DNA of 64,000 nt from Clostridiales bacterium (GCA_024684375.1 JAIKWZ010000006.1:124001-188000), one strand, 5' to 3'; positions 18,279 to 27,205 are shown, counted from the first letter of the stretch. Numbers and translations are program-made. The notes: generated by a model from the letters alone, not told the origin.

Positions 18279-19208
18279 GTGAACGTAAGTGAAACAAATA
18301 AAACCTATGTTAAAAAAATGCGTCCGTCCCACGTCTACGAGGGGCGCGGCGAGTGGCTGTTTCAGGGCATACTCATTTTTATAATGGTCGTGCTCTCCAT
18401 TACCTTCCTTTACCCGTACTGGCACGTTCTGGTCACTTCGCTGACCTCTCCGGATGCCGCAGAAGGCAGCGGCTTCAAGCTCTGGCCCAAAGTATTCTCG
18501 TTCGATTCCTATAATCAAATGTTCCATACGAAAACACTTTGGACAGGCTATAAAAACACCCTGATAGTCGTGGTGATGGGATGGGCTGTATCCATTTCGC
18601 TGAACATCCTCGGCGCTTACGCTCTGAGCAAGAAGACGCTTCCGCTCAGAGGCACATTTACCGGCATAATAATCCTTACCATGTTCGCGCAGGGCGGCAT
18701 GATACCCACCTATCTTGTGGTTACCAAAACCCTGGGCATGAAAAACACCTATTGGGCGGTCATCCTTCCCCAGTGCGTCTCGGTCAGTCACCTCGTCATA
18801 ATGCGCAACTACTTTATGAACCTTCCGCAGGAACTTGAGGAAGCGTCCATAATCGACGGCGCCAATTCTTTCCAGGTACTGATAAAAGTAATCCTGCCTT
18901 TGTCCATGCCCATGATCGCCACGATCAGCCTGTGGGTCATCGTGAGCAACTGGAATGCCTACTTCAACTGCCTGCTGTATATTACCGACGCATCTAAATA
19001 CGTGCTGCAGATCATCATGCGACGTATAATTCAGACTGATTCCAAGGAAATGACATACGCGGGCGAGCTGGCAGACCAGCTTGAAACGGACACAGTCACG
19101 CTCAGAGCCGCCTCCATAATGCTGGCTACTATCCCTATCATCTGCGTTTATCCGTTCCTGCAGAAATACTTCGTAAAGGGAGTTCTTATTGGCTCTCTGA
19201 AAGGGTAA
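18279..19208 (+). CDS. ABC oligosaccharide importer permease, YtcP type
   Basis: A 309-residue CUT1 permease (COG0395, YtcP/LplC branch), partner of the preceding gene. The EAA loop reads LPQELEEASIIDGANSFQVL, and QGGMIPTYLVVTKTLGMKNTYWA is typical of this branch. The start is GTG 18279, six bases after AAGGAGGT (18265-18272), which begins right at the stop of the first permease. An upstream GTG at 18258 would place that ribosome site inside the coding region. Oligosaccharides with uronic, rhamnose or N-glycan units are common cargoes of this branch. Confidence 0.93.
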   Translation: MNVSETNKTYVKKMRPSHVYEGRGEWLFQGILIFIMVVLSITFLYPYWHVLVTSLTSPDAAEGSGFKLWPKVFSFDSYNQMFHTKTLWTGYKNTLIVVVMGWAVSISLNILGAYALSKKTLPLRGTFTGIIILTMFAQGGMIPTYLVVTKTLGMKNTYWAVILPQCVSVSHLVIMRNYFMNLPQELEEASIIDGANSFQVLIKVILPLSMPMIATISLWVIVSNWNAYFNCLLYITDASKYVLQIIMRRIIQTDSKEMTYAGELADQLETDTVTLRAASIMLATIPIICVYPFLQKYFVKGVLIGSLKG

Positions 19209-19263
19209 AGATCGAATTCTATACGCGCTTAGCGTGAGAATTATAAAACAAGGAGGTTTTGAC

Positions 19264-20814
19264 ATGAAAAAGCTTCTGTCCCTTGCACTGGCGCTTGCCC
19301 TGCTGCTGAGCGTTGCCGTTTTCGGCGCTCAGGCGGAAGACGAGCCCATGGTGATCGAATGGGTCGGCGGACACGACACCGAGGCTATGCCTGAGGACGA
19401 CACCGTACTGGCCTGGCTTGAAGAGAAGTTCAACGTCAAGCTCAATGTGTGGTTTATAGAGCGCAGCAATGCTGCTGAGCTTTGGGCCGCCCGCTGGGCC
19501 GCTGATGAGGTTCCGGACATCTTCTGGCTCGAGACCACCGACTTGTTTGTCAGCGCGGTAAAGCAGCACCTTTGTCTGGAGCTCTCCGAGGAGATGATCA
19601 AGGAGTATATGCCCAACAGCCTTGAGTGGCTGAAGGAATTCGACCCTGATTGCTTCGACATGGTTTCCGTCGACGGCAAGATCTTCGGTCTGCCCCGCGT
19701 GAACCTTGACGGCAAATTCCCCTACGCTCCTTTCTGGCGCGCCAGCTGGCTCGAGAAGATGGGCTATGAGAAGGGCAAATACCCCACCACCATCGAGGAA
19801 GCTGAGGAAGCGTTCTACTACTTCGCGAAGAACGATCCCGACGGAAACGGCATAGATGACACTTACGCCATCTCCAACACCGGCTTCCTGCCCATCTTCG
19901 GCGCTTTCGGCGCGCTGCCGGATCGCTGGATCGTAAACGACGAAGGCGACCTGGAGTACGGCGCCGTGTATGCCGGCATGAAAGACGCTCTTGAGCTGCT
20001 GGCAAAATGGTATGCCGACGGCTTGGTAGATCCTGAGTTTGTTACCGGCGAGAACCAGGGCGGTCACTGGTCACTTTCCATTCCCTTCGAATCCGGTAAG
20101 CTGGGCTTCTCCTCTTCCGGCGCGTTCTATCAGATCTGCCCCGACTTTGACGGCCCCAAGAATGAAGAGACCGGCGAGGGCGGCAACTTCCAGCTCGGCA
20201 AGACCATGAGGAATCTGACCTTCCCCTATGAGGACGTACTCATCGGCGTCAACCCCGTTGGTCCTGACGGCAAGAGCGGCGGCGAACAGTGGACGCTGGC
20301 CACTGCTGAAGCCGTGTGCTTCAGCTACAAACTGGCTGACCAGCCCGAGAAACTTGCCAAGATCTTTGAGATCGTGGACACCATAGGCAGCGATTACGAG
20401 ACCTGGTGCCGCATTTGGAACTGGGATCTCAACGACGAAGCGTGGAAATATGACGAAATGACCGGCTTCTACACCGAACCTGGCTACAGCCGCGTTGATT
20501 CCGGCAACCACGGCAACATGTTCAACACCCTGCAGAACCCCTACTTCAAGATGAAGTCCAGCCCCGCTCTGTACAACTGGGCCCAGTCCATGCCCATGTT
20601 CAACACCAAGGGCTACATCAACCAGCTCAAGACCGTCACCGCCTCCAACGCGACCTATTGGTCCGGGCTTGAGAGTCTCCGCCAGGGCGCTTACGTACAG
20701 TTTATCCGCGGCGAGCGTTCACTGGATGAGTGGGATGAGTTCGTGGCCGAGTGGTACGAGAAGGGCGGCAAGATCATTACTGAAGAGGCCAACGAGTGGT
20801 ATCACAACAAGTAA
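19264..20814 (+). CDS. Extracellular solute-binding protein, family 1 (LplA type)
   Basis: A 516-residue carbohydrate-binding subunit of the LplB/YtcP importer. The start ATG 19264 has AAGGAGG eight bases upstream; an earlier in-frame Met lies before that site. Residues 1-24 form a signal peptide ending AQA|ED, a signal-peptidase-I site with no lipobox cysteine, unusual for a Gram-positive binding protein. The DPDGNGIDDTYA loop is a Ca-binding-like stretch found in LplA proteins. Codon use is strongly biased (GGC, CTG, AAG, GAG), suggesting high expression. A hairpin at 20837-20858 follows. Confidence 0.92.
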   Translation: MKKLLSLALALALLLSVAVFGAQAEDEPMVIEWVGGHDTEAMPEDDTVLAWLEEKFNVKLNVWFIERSNAAELWAARWAADEVPDIFWLETTDLFVSAVKQHLCLELSEEMIKEYMPNSLEWLKEFDPDCFDMVSVDGKIFGLPRVNLDGKFPYAPFWRASWLEKMGYEKGKYPTTIEEAEEAFYYFAKNDPDGNGIDDTYAISNTGFLPIFGAFGALPDRWIVNDEGDLEYGAVYAGMKDALELLAKWYADGLVDPEFVTGENQGGHWSLSIPFESGKLGFSSSGAFYQICPDFDGPKNEETGEGGNFQLGKTMRNLTFPYEDVLIGVNPVGPDGKSGGEQWTLATAEAVCFSYKLADQPEKLAKIFEIVDTIGSDYETWCRIWNWDLNDEAWKYDEMTGFYTEPGYSRVDSGNHGNMFNTLQNPYFKMKSSPALYNWAQSMPMFNTKGYINQLKTVTASNATYWSGLESLRQGAYVQFIRGERSLDEWDEFVAEWYEKGGKIITEEANEWYHNK

Positions 20815-20836
20815 TATCGATAATCCGCTAAGGCTT

Positions 20837-20858
20837 GGGGAGGGCACGCGCTCTCCCC
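20837..20858 (+). terminator. GC-rich hairpin after the binding-protein gene
   Basis: A nine-base-pair stem (GGGGAGGGC with GCTCTCCCC) with only a short T-run after it. It may be a terminator or an mRNA-stabilising 3' hairpin. Confidence 0.6.
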
Positions 20859-20901
20859 TTTCTGTTGGTTCGTTCAGTCTTCGCTATTTTTGCAAGCGAT
20901 A

Positions 20902-20930
20902 TTGACCGCAATAGCATCAGCGAATAAAAT
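20902..20930 (+). promoter_or_regulatory. Promoter of the PHP-domain gene
   Basis: TTGACC (20902-20907) and TAAAAT (20925-20930) are 17 bases apart. Confidence 0.65.
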
Positions 20931-20965
20931 ATACTCACAACCATCAGCAGCAAAGGAGTCATATC

Positions 20966-22372
20966 ATGTCATTTGCATTTGAGCGGCCCAACCTTTACGA
21001 TTACGACATTTATCCCAAAGTCATTCCCGCCGGAAAAGAAACCAGGATAACCGTCCGGCCTCTTGGGGCACGCAGGCAGTTTATGCCAGGACAGAGCTAT
21101 ACTGCCGTAATAAAGGCAATGACGGGAGGAAAACCCGAATACTTCCCTTCTACTGCCGAATATGTTACCGTTAACGTGCAGTGCAGCAGCGACGGCACGC
21201 TAACGTTTACTCATACATTCACAAAAGAACAGGAATACTTTATCGACATTCAGTACATAAACCATAAAGGCGCGAATGCCGTCGAGCGTTTCAGTGTTTA
21301 CTGTGTGGATGGTGACCTGGCAAATGTGTATCCGTTTATCGGTGACCTGCACATGCACAGCTGCTGCTCTGACGGGAATCAGGAACCCGAGACCGTGTGC
21401 GCGAATTACCGTCGCTGGGGTTACGATTTTATTGTGCTCACCGACCACAGGCGCTACTATCCGTCCCTGCGCGCGATGCGTTTTTACGAAAATCTGCCCA
21501 CGGAACTCAACATCCTGCCCGGTGAGGAAGTGCATCTTCCCAAGGCGTTTGACCAGTTTATCGACCCGCACATCATAAACGCCGGCGGAGAATACTCCGT
21601 AAACGCCATGATAGAAAGAACCGACGTGCCCGACGCATCTCTTGACCCTTCCGAACGGTCGCTGTACGGGGAGTGCCCCCCTGTAATGAACCAGGAGCAG
21701 TACGAAAGTGTCATACAGGAAACTATGGATGATCTGGATATCCCCGAAGGACTTGACAGGGTACCTGCGGCGGGCGTCAAGTGGGCATTTGACGAGATAA
21801 AAAAGGCAGGAGGCCTTGCTATCTGGCCACACCCCACCTGGATACACGATACCTTCCATAATCCTGACTTATTTCAGGACTTCATGGTCAAAAACCATAT
21901 TTTCGAAGCTTTCGAGGTGCTGGGCGGAGAGAATTACTTTGAGCAGAACGGCTTCCAAACTCTCCGCTACTATGAAGACAGGGCAAAAGGCTTCCACTAT
22001 CCTGTGGTAGGCAGCACGGACAGCCACAGTTCAAATGTTACCAACCGGAACGGCTTCATTTGCTCCACGATCGTGTTCTCTCCGGCCAACGAGCGCAAGG
22101 CTCTTTTGGATTCCATACGCGCGTTCAGGAGCGTGGCAGTCGATACCATAAGCAAAGAGTTCAGACTCGTTGGCGAGATGAGATATGTGCGTTATGCCTG
22201 TTTCCTGCTGAAAAACTATTTTCCCATTCACGACGAGGCTTGCAGCGAGGAAGGCCGTCTGCTCAAGCAATACTTCTGCGGTGATGAAACAGATAAGGCC
22301 GACGCGATCAGAACGCTTAATGCCATGCAAGGACGCGTCAGCAAGCTGCTGAAAAAGTATTTTGCGTTTTAA
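20966..22372 (+). CDS. PHP-domain hydrolase with N-terminal beta domain
   Basis: A 468-residue protein. Residues 1-120 look like a beta-sandwich domain. The PHP metallo-hydrolase domain starts with GDLHMHSCCSDG (H129, H131), then FIVLTDHR, LPGEEVHLP and GSTDSHSSN. PHP proteins are trinuclear metal-dependent phosphoesterases. It follows the sugar importer but has its own promoter, and a strong terminator follows. With the Dcr2-type phosphatase it makes two candidate phosphoesterases in this glycan region, which could point to a phosphorylated glycan. No closer function is recognised. Confidence 0.82.
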   Translation: MSFAFERPNLYDYDIYPKVIPAGKETRITVRPLGARRQFMPGQSYTAVIKAMTGGKPEYFPSTAEYVTVNVQCSSDGTLTFTHTFTKEQEYFIDIQYINHKGANAVERFSVYCVDGDLANVYPFIGDLHMHSCCSDGNQEPETVCANYRRWGYDFIVLTDHRRYYPSLRAMRFYENLPTELNILPGEEVHLPKAFDQFIDPHIINAGGEYSVNAMIERTDVPDASLDPSERSLYGECPPVMNQEQYESVIQETMDDLDIPEGLDRVPAAGVKWAFDEIKKAGGLAIWPHPTWIHDTFHNPDLFQDFMVKNHIFEAFEVLGGENYFEQNGFQTLRYYEDRAKGFHYPVVGSTDSHSSNVTNRNGFICSTIVFSPANERKALLDSIRAFRSVAVDTISKEFRLVGEMRYVRYACFLLKNYFPIHDEACSEEGRLLKQYFCGDETDKADAIRTLNAMQGRVSKLLKKYFAF

Positions 22373-22386
22373 GTCTATTAAGGCAT

Positions 22387-22423
22387 AATAATCATCCACC
22401 CGCTCCGCGGGTGGATGATTATT
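22387..22423. terminator. Strong terminator between convergent genes
   Basis: A perfect 17-base-pair stem (22387-22403 with 22407-22423) with a 3-base loop. It carries T-rich flanks and serves the PHP gene on plus and perhaps the M18 gene on minus. Confidence 0.85.
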
Positions 22424-22463
22424 TGCAAACGTTCGGTTTAACCGGCATCCTTTACTGAACTTG

Positions 22464-23846
22464 TTATGCTTTCAGCGCAAACTCCCTGTAAGCCTTAAAG
22501 CTTTCGTATAAGTCCGCCTTCGAGATGACTTCCCACGGCGCGTGCATGGAGAGCACAGCCACGCCGGAGTCGATCACGTTCATACCGTACAGCGCGCAGA
22601 TATATGCAATGGTACCGCCGCCGCCCTGATTGACTTTGCCAAGCTCAGCGGTCTGGAACTTAACCCCGCCTTCATCCATTATTTTGCGGCATTTTGCCAT
22701 AAACTCCGCGTTGGCGTCGTTGGATCCGCCTTTGCCTCTGGAACCAGTGAACTTATTGAAGCACACGCCCCTGCCAAGGAACGCTGCATTCTTCTTTTCA
22801 AACGCTCCGGCAAAAGCAGGATCAAAGCCGGCAGAAACATCACAGGAAAGCATGCTTGAGGCACTTAGGCAGCGTCTGAGCTTGAGCTCACCGTCTTCCC
22901 CGTTCAAGTGCATAAGCTCTGCCACTGCGTTTTCAAAATATCTCGCCCTCATGCCTGTTGCGCCCACAGAACCGATCTCTTCTTTATCGGTCAGAATGCA
23001 GCACACAGTCTTTTCAGGAGTCTCTTTGATCGAGAACATCGCCTCCAGCTGCGCGTAAGCGCACACGCGGTCATCGTGACCGTAGCCCAGTATCAGGCTT
23101 CTGTCAAAGCCCATATCCCTGGCCTTGCCTGCGGGCACCACTTCGAGCTCAGCGCTTAAAAAGTCCTCTTCCTCAAAGCCATACTTGTCCTTTATGAGCT
23201 TAAGCACATTTGCCTTTGCTGCATCCTTCTCCTCACCTTTAAGAGGCTTATGGCCGACGATAATATCAAGCGCTTCGCCGTCTACCGCTTCGGCCATTGT
23301 TTTCTTGGCCTGGTCCTGACCAAGGTGTGGCAGGATGTCGCTGATGCAAAACACAGGATCGTCTTCAGCTTCACCCACATTGACCGTAACTGTGCTGCCG
23401 TCCTTTTTTACTACCACGCCGTGAAGCGCCAGAGGAAGCGCGACCCACTGAAAGCTCTTGATCCCACCATAATAATGAGTATCCATATATACAAGCCCGT
23501 CGGTCTCGTACAGCGGATTCTGTTTTATATCAAGTCTGGGCGAGTCGATGTGAGCCCCGATTATATTCATTCCCCTTTCAAAAGGCTGACTGCCAATTAT
23601 AAAGAGAACGAAGCATTTGCCCATATAGTTAAAATACAGCCTGTCTCCGGCTTTGAGTGCTTTGCCTTCCTCAATGGCCTTCCCGATGCAGCTGTAACCG
23701 TTGGCCTTGGCAAGCTTAATGCCTTCGCATACGCACTCGCGTTCAGTCTTGCCCGCACTGAGATAAGCTTTATAACGTTCAGACAGAGAATTGACCTCGC
23801 TAAGAGTCTCGTCAGTGTAGCTCTTCCAAGCAATCTCACGTTCCAT
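22464..23846 (-). CDS. M18 family aminopeptidase
   Basis: A 460-residue M18 zinc aminopeptidase, which removes N-terminal acidic or hydrophobic residues from peptides in the cytosol. Metal-binding and catalytic motifs are visible: GAHIDSPRLD, GYGHDDRVCA, LTDKEEIGSVGATGM and the closing SMHAPWEVISKADLY. Length and domain order are normal, with no signal peptide. GGGAGGG lies upstream of the ATG, and the promoter overlaps the end of the upstream ABC gene. Confidence 0.94.
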   Translation of the reverse strand: MEREIAWKSYTDETLSEVNSLSERYKAYLSAGKTERECVCEGIKLAKANGYSCIGKAIEEGKALKAGDRLYFNYMGKCFVLFIIGSQPFERGMNIIGAHIDSPRLDIKQNPLYETDGLVYMDTHYYGGIKSFQWVALPLALHGVVVKKDGSTVTVNVGEAEDDPVFCISDILPHLGQDQAKKTMAEAVDGEALDIIVGHKPLKGEEKDAAKANVLKLIKDKYGFEEEDFLSAELEVVPAGKARDMGFDRSLILGYGHDDRVCAYAQLEAMFSIKETPEKTVCCILTDKEEIGSVGATGMRARYFENAVAELMHLNGEDGELKLRRCLSASSMLSCDVSAGFDPAFAGAFEKKNAAFLGRGVCFNKFTGSRGKGGSNDANAEFMAKCRKIMDEGGVKFQTAELGKVNQGGGGTIAYICALYGMNVIDSGVAVLSMHAPWEVISKADLYESFKAYREFALKA

Positions 23847-23876
23847 AATACACCCTCCCTTGTATTGGTTGCGATT

Positions 23877-23905
23877 AGTGTAAACAGCAATGGCCTATAT
23901 GTCAA
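23877..23905 (-). promoter_or_regulatory. Promoter of the M18 aminopeptidase gene
   Basis: TTGACA (23900-23905) and TACACT (23877-23882) lie 17 bases apart on the minus strand. The -35 is inside the last codons of the upstream ATPase gene. Confidence 0.65.
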
Positions 23906-24488
23906 GCGCAGCCGGATTAAGATTAAGCACCTTGCCTCCCATATACTCGGCTTCATCACGGTCATGCGTGACTATGATAAGCGTTTTGCCGGAAGTTTTG
24001 CGCTTTATCACATCCATTACCTGCCGTTTGGTCACGCTGTCCAGGCCCTTGAACGGTTCGTCCATGATATATATATCCCCTTCTGAGCTAAGGCACCTTG
24101 CGATCGCGACACGCCGTGCCATACCTCCGGAGAGTTTTTTCACCTGGATATCCATGCTTCCGGAAAGTCCAAGATCCAACAACAGCTTTCTGTTCTCGTC
24201 ATCCTTCTTTTTTGAACTGACGAGTCTGCAGTTGCCAAGCGCGCTGAAGTGGTTTATAAGCCTGTCCTCCTGAAACACGGCAGTCATCCTCTGGCCATCC
24301 GGGATCTCTATCTTCCCGGCGTCAGCCTTTTCAAGCCCCATGAGGATCCTGAGCAAAGTGGTTTTACCGCATCCGCTTTCGCCCATAACGCAGGTGGTCT
24401 CTTCAAACGGAAAATCACAGCTGAAATTGTTTAGTACTATTCTATCCCCGAAAGACTTGCTCAGGTTTCTTACGCTTATCGCCTTCAT
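23895..24488 (-). CDS. NitT/TauT-type ABC transporter ATPase
   Basis: A 197-residue ATPase, shorter than usual for the family (about 250). It has Walker A GESGCGKTT, signature KLSGGMARRVAIARC, Walker B IYIMDEPFKGLD and switch TLIIVTHDRDEA, and it lacks the normal C-terminal extension. The start ATG 24488 overlaps the permease stop (ATGA), favouring it over the GTG at 24503. It energises import by the permease and binding protein just upstream in the operon. Confidence 0.88.
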   Translation of the reverse strand: MKAISVRNLSKSFGDRIVLNNFSCDFPFEETTCVMGESGCGKTTLLRILMGLEKADAGKIEIPDGQRMTAVFQEDRLINHFSALGNCRLVSSKKKDDENRKLLLDLGLSGSMDIQVKKLSGGMARRVAIARCLSSEGDIYIMDEPFKGLDSVTKRQVMDVIKRKTSGKTLIIVTHDRDEAEYMGGKVLNLNPAALDI

Positions 24489-25249
24489 TCTCCGGCACCC
24501 CACTTTTCGACGGCACGTTTAAGAATAAACCTGATGATCCAGCTGAAGGCGGCGCTCAACAGCACTATCGTCACCGTCCAGGCCAGCATATCAGCAGACT
24601 TGAGATTGATCTTGGCGTCGTAAAGCCTGCGTCCGATCGAAGCAGCCGGTATAGCGATATACTCAGCCGCTGCGCCGCTTTTCCAGGCCAATCCTACCGC
24701 AACTTCACATGCGCTCAGCAGGTGCCCCAACAATGTCGGGATATATATCGCGTACAGCCGCCTGAACAGACCGAGTCTGAAAAAATAAGCCATTTCCAAC
24801 AGTTTTTCGTCTGCGGCCGCAAGTCCGGTCACAGTGTTGGTATAAAACACAGGGAAGCAGATTATGAACGTAATAAAACTACTGAGCAGGTCTCCGCTAA
24901 AAAGATAAAGTGCCAGAATAATGAAACTAACTACAGGGATCGCTCTGACAAAAGCAATGAATGGAGCCAGAAAGTCCTTGAACCAGCTGTGGAAATGCGC
25001 GAGGATCCCAATCAAAACACCCAAAAGCATCCCCGAAAACATACCGCCCATTACACGCAGGCACGAATAGCCGACACGTTTCCAGTAATCGCTTTGCTTT
25101 ACCAGGTCAAACAAACGCAAAAGCACCTGCCATGGGGATGCCAAGATAACATCTTCTCCAAGCAGGCTGCTCAAAGCGAACCAAATCCCTAACCAAACAA
25201 CTACCGCCCAGAGCTTGAGCCCCGGGCGGCGAGAAAGCTTAGCCAACAA
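24485..25249 (-). CDS. NitT/TauT-type ABC transporter permease
   Basis: A permease of about 254 residues with roughly six helices, of the SsuC/ThiX type. The EAA loop is LLEMAYFFRLGLFRRLYAIYIPTL split around LGL. The reading frame stays open upstream to 25348, but that part lies inside the binding-protein gene and has no membrane helix. A TTG at 25249 or 25246 with GAGG upstream, at the binding-protein stop codon, gives the family's normal length, so the start is uncertain. The substrate is unknown. Confidence 0.85.
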   Translation of the reverse strand: MLAKLSRRPGLKLWAVVVWLGIWFALSSLLGEDVILASPWQVLLRLFDLVKQSDYWKRVGYSCLRVMGGMFSGMLLGVLIGILAHFHSWFKDFLAPFIAFVRAIPVVSFIILALYLFSGDLLSSFITFIICFPVFYTNTVTGLAAADEKLLEMAYFFRLGLFRRLYAIYIPTLLGHLLSACEVAVGLAWKSGAAAEYIAIPAASIGRRLYDAKINLKSADMLAWTVTIVLLSAAFSWIIRFILKRAVEKWGAGE

Positions 25250-26180
25250 AGTAAAAATCCTCGCCCGGCAGCGTACCGCCGGTATACTCGGGATTCTCAT
25301 CAAAGAGGACTTTGAGATAGCCGCCCAGCAGGCTGCGCATCTCATCACCTGTCACGCATACGATATTGCAGTAAGGCAGCGCCTTTACAGCTACGTTTTC
25401 TGCTACTATACCATATTCGCCAATGAGCTTAGCGGCCTGTTCCATATTGGCGTTTACATATTCAACGCTCTGGGCGTAGGCTTCAAGAAACGCTTTGGTT
25501 TCGTCTTGATGCTCTTCAACGAACGCCTGTCTTGCGATCACGACGCCTGTTACCATGCCGCTTTCGTTTCCAAGCTTGTCCCATTCCTCAGTAAGGTCGA
25601 GCGCGATCCTTATGTCGTCTTTTTTCGTCTGTGCAACGGTGACAAATGGCTGTGGAAGCATGGCAAGCGCGGTATCATCCTGCGTCAAAGCCACAAGGCA
25701 TTCCGCGTGCTCACTCTTCCACTGTATGTCTACATCGTTTTCAGGGTCGAGACCGTTCATCTTCAGTAGATAGTTGAGGGCCACTTCAGGCGTGGAGCCC
25801 TTACCGGCAGAGTAGATCGTGCGCCCTTTCAGATCTTCAAAAGAACTCACGCCGTCTCCCCTCTCAACTATATAAAGCACACCGAGGGTATTGACAGCCA
25901 GCACTACAATCTTACCGTTGGTACGGTTGTAAAGCACGCTCGCCAGATTCGCAGGCACGCACGCGAAATCCATTTCGCCCTTTATAAGTGCGGGGGTTAT
26001 CATATCCGGGGCTCCAGCAAGGGTGAACTCGTAGGTGCTTCCGCTTTCCTCATCCTTCATAAGCTTTACCATGCCCATGCCCGTAGGTCCGTTGAGAGCA
26101 GCGACCCTAATGCTTTCCGCAAAAGCAAAGGCGGAGAAAGCCATAACAACACTTAGAATAAAGGCAACCAGTTTTTTCAT
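25239..26180 (-). CDS. NMT1/ThiY-like ABC substrate-binding protein
   Basis: A 313-residue periplasmic-type binding protein of the NMT1/SsuA superfamily. Signal peptide 1-21 ends AFA|ES with no lipobox cysteine. Two-lobed fold marks include IRVAALNGPTGMGM at the first strand, ALIKGEMDFACVPANLASVLYN, and LKGRTIYSAGKGSTPEVALNYLL. The family binds small anions or amines such as sulfonates, nitrate and thiamine precursors; this branch (often annotated only as ABC substrate-binding) has no assigned ligand. AGGAGGT precedes the ATG. It follows the NrdD-tail-like gene by 39 bases and is probably co-transcribed with it. Confidence 0.88.
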   Translation of the reverse strand: MKKLVAFILSVVMAFSAFAFAESIRVAALNGPTGMGMVKLMKDEESGSTYEFTLAGAPDMITPALIKGEMDFACVPANLASVLYNRTNGKIVVLAVNTLGVLYIVERGDGVSSFEDLKGRTIYSAGKGSTPEVALNYLLKMNGLDPENDVDIQWKSEHAECLVALTQDDTALAMLPQPFVTVAQTKKDDIRIALDLTEEWDKLGNESGMVTGVVIARQAFVEEHQDETKAFLEAYAQSVEYVNANMEQAAKLIGEYGIVAENVAVKALPYCNIVCVTGDEMRSLLGGYLKVLFDENPEYTGGTLPGEDFYFVG

Positions 26181-26219
26181 ATAGCGACCTCCTATCCGTT
26201 AGACGTCATAAAGCGAGTT

Positions 26220-26486
26220 TTACAGTGAGTGCTTGACCCTGTCCTTTTCCTCAGCGCGCTTCGCGTTGTTGAAGCGATCCAGCGTTCCCACCAGATAACC
26301 GGTTATGCGGCGGATGCGTTCAAAGGGAAGTTTTGCCGTGTAATAGTGTATGTCCGCAAATTCTCCGTCCAGCTTGACCTCGACTTTCTCAAGTGCGCGA
26401 CCATACTTTTCTGTTCCTCTGTCGATATAAGCCTGCTTTTCCTCGGCAGAAATATCCTGATTGCAGATAAACTCAACATTAGCCAT
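26220..26486 (-). CDS. Small protein resembling the C-terminal tail of anaerobic ribonucleotide reductase
   Basis: An 88-residue protein. The C-terminal half, RRITGYLVGTLDRFNNAKRAEEKDRVKH, resembles the last residues of NrdD (class III ribonucleotide reductase), where an FNxGKxxExxxRVxH tail follows the glycyl-radical loop. There is no glycyl-radical motif (RVxGY with a catalytic Gly context is incomplete), no Cys pair for zinc, and a single Cys (C8). It cannot be a reductase by itself. A strong AAAGGAGG site precedes the ATG. It is the first gene before an NMT1-type ABC operon and next to a Crp-family regulator. The function is unknown. Confidence 0.6.
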   Translation of the reverse strand: MANVEFICNQDISAEEKQAYIDRGTEKYGRALEKVEVKLDGEFADIHYYTAKLPFERIRRITGYLVGTLDRFNNAKRAEEKDRVKHSL

Positions 26487-26505
26487 TGTTTAGTCCTCCT
26501 TTATA

Positions 26506-26534
26506 TGTATATTATATACAGCTCTTTATATCAA
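26506..26534 (-). promoter_or_regulatory. Probable promoter of the NrdD-like/ABC operon
   Basis: TTGATA (26529-26534) lies 17 bases from TATACA (26506-26511); an alternative -10 TATAAT lies at 26511-26516. Either way the -35 region overlaps the inverted repeat at 26532-26559. Confidence 0.45.
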
Positions 26535-26559
26535 ATCCGTTGCATACGCAACGGATTTG
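26532..26559. repeat. Perfect 12-bp inverted repeat (operator or terminator)
   Basis: CAAATCCGTTGC (26532-26543) and its complement (26548-26559) enclose ATAC. It lies right after the Crp-family stop codon and upstream of the NrdD-like gene. It lacks a T-run on either strand, so an operator role is as likely as termination. Confidence 0.6.
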
Positions 26560-26560
26560 G

Positions 26561-27205
26561 TTAAATAATGTGTGTCAGCAGCTTTACAGTGCTTTTAGTG
26601 AAATCGATCAGGCCTTCGTCCCTCATTCTGCTCATCTCACGGCTGACTGCCGTGCGGTTGGCGCCAAGGTAGGCCGCCAAACTTTCCCGGTCAAACGGCA
26701 GCAGAATCTCATTCCCCTGTGTTATGCTCAAGAGTGAAAAAAGGGTAAGCAGTTTGTCTCTGAGAGTCAGCTTGCTTAAGACTTGGATCCTGTCATTCAT
26801 GGAAAGCGTCTTTCGGCTGAGCATCAGCATGAACCTGAAACAGGGCGACGTCCTAAGCCGTTGGGGGCTAAGCCACAGTATGCTGCTGGGCTGGATGGCC
26901 TGGGCATACACGGGCGATTCCAGAGTATTCTGTATGCACAGGGATTCCGCAAAGCTCTGCCCTGGTTCGATCGTGGCCATGATCATATGATGCCCGTTGA
27001 TGTCGTCAGTCATCACCTGCACGCTTCCGCTTATAAGCAGGCCAAATCTGGTAACAGGACCTCCAAGTTGCAGAACAGTTTCCCCTCTTGAGTAATCCTG
27101 CCTCTTTGCGTCGAAGTTCATCAGCTCAGCTTCTGCTTCGGCGTCGCTCATGCCCTCAAACAGCGGATTTATTCTTATAACATCAAGAAGAGCAGCCTCG
27201 TTCAT
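26561..27205 (-). CDS. Crp/Fnr-family transcriptional regulator
   Basis: A 214-residue regulator. Residues about 15-125 are the cyclic-nucleotide-binding-like beta barrel with RGETVLQLGGPVTRFGLLISG, followed by a dimer helix and a C-terminal winged HTH with LLPFDRESLAAYLGANRTAVSREMSRM. There is no N-terminal Cys cluster, so it is not an oxygen-sensing FNR; the ligand is unknown. The start overlaps the stop of the TrmB-DUF1015 gene by 4 bases. A perfect inverted repeat follows its stop and could be its own operator upstream of the NrdD-like/ABC operon. Confidence 0.88.
   Translation of the reverse strand: MNEAALLDVIRINPLFEGMSDAEAEAELMNFDAKRQDYSRGETVLQLGGPVTRFGLLISGSVQVMTDDINGHHMIMATIEPGQSFAESLCIQNTLESPVYAQAIQPSSILWLSPQRLRTSPCFRFMLMLSRKTLSMNDRIQVLSKLTLRDKLLTLFSLLSITQGNEILLPFDRESLAAYLGANRTAVSREMSRMRDEGLIDFTKSTVKLLTHII

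Noticed and set aside
18156..19265. A 369-residue minus-strand frame opposite the YtcP-type permease
   Set aside because: It lacks a ribosome site and family match, while the plus strand encodes a clear permease.
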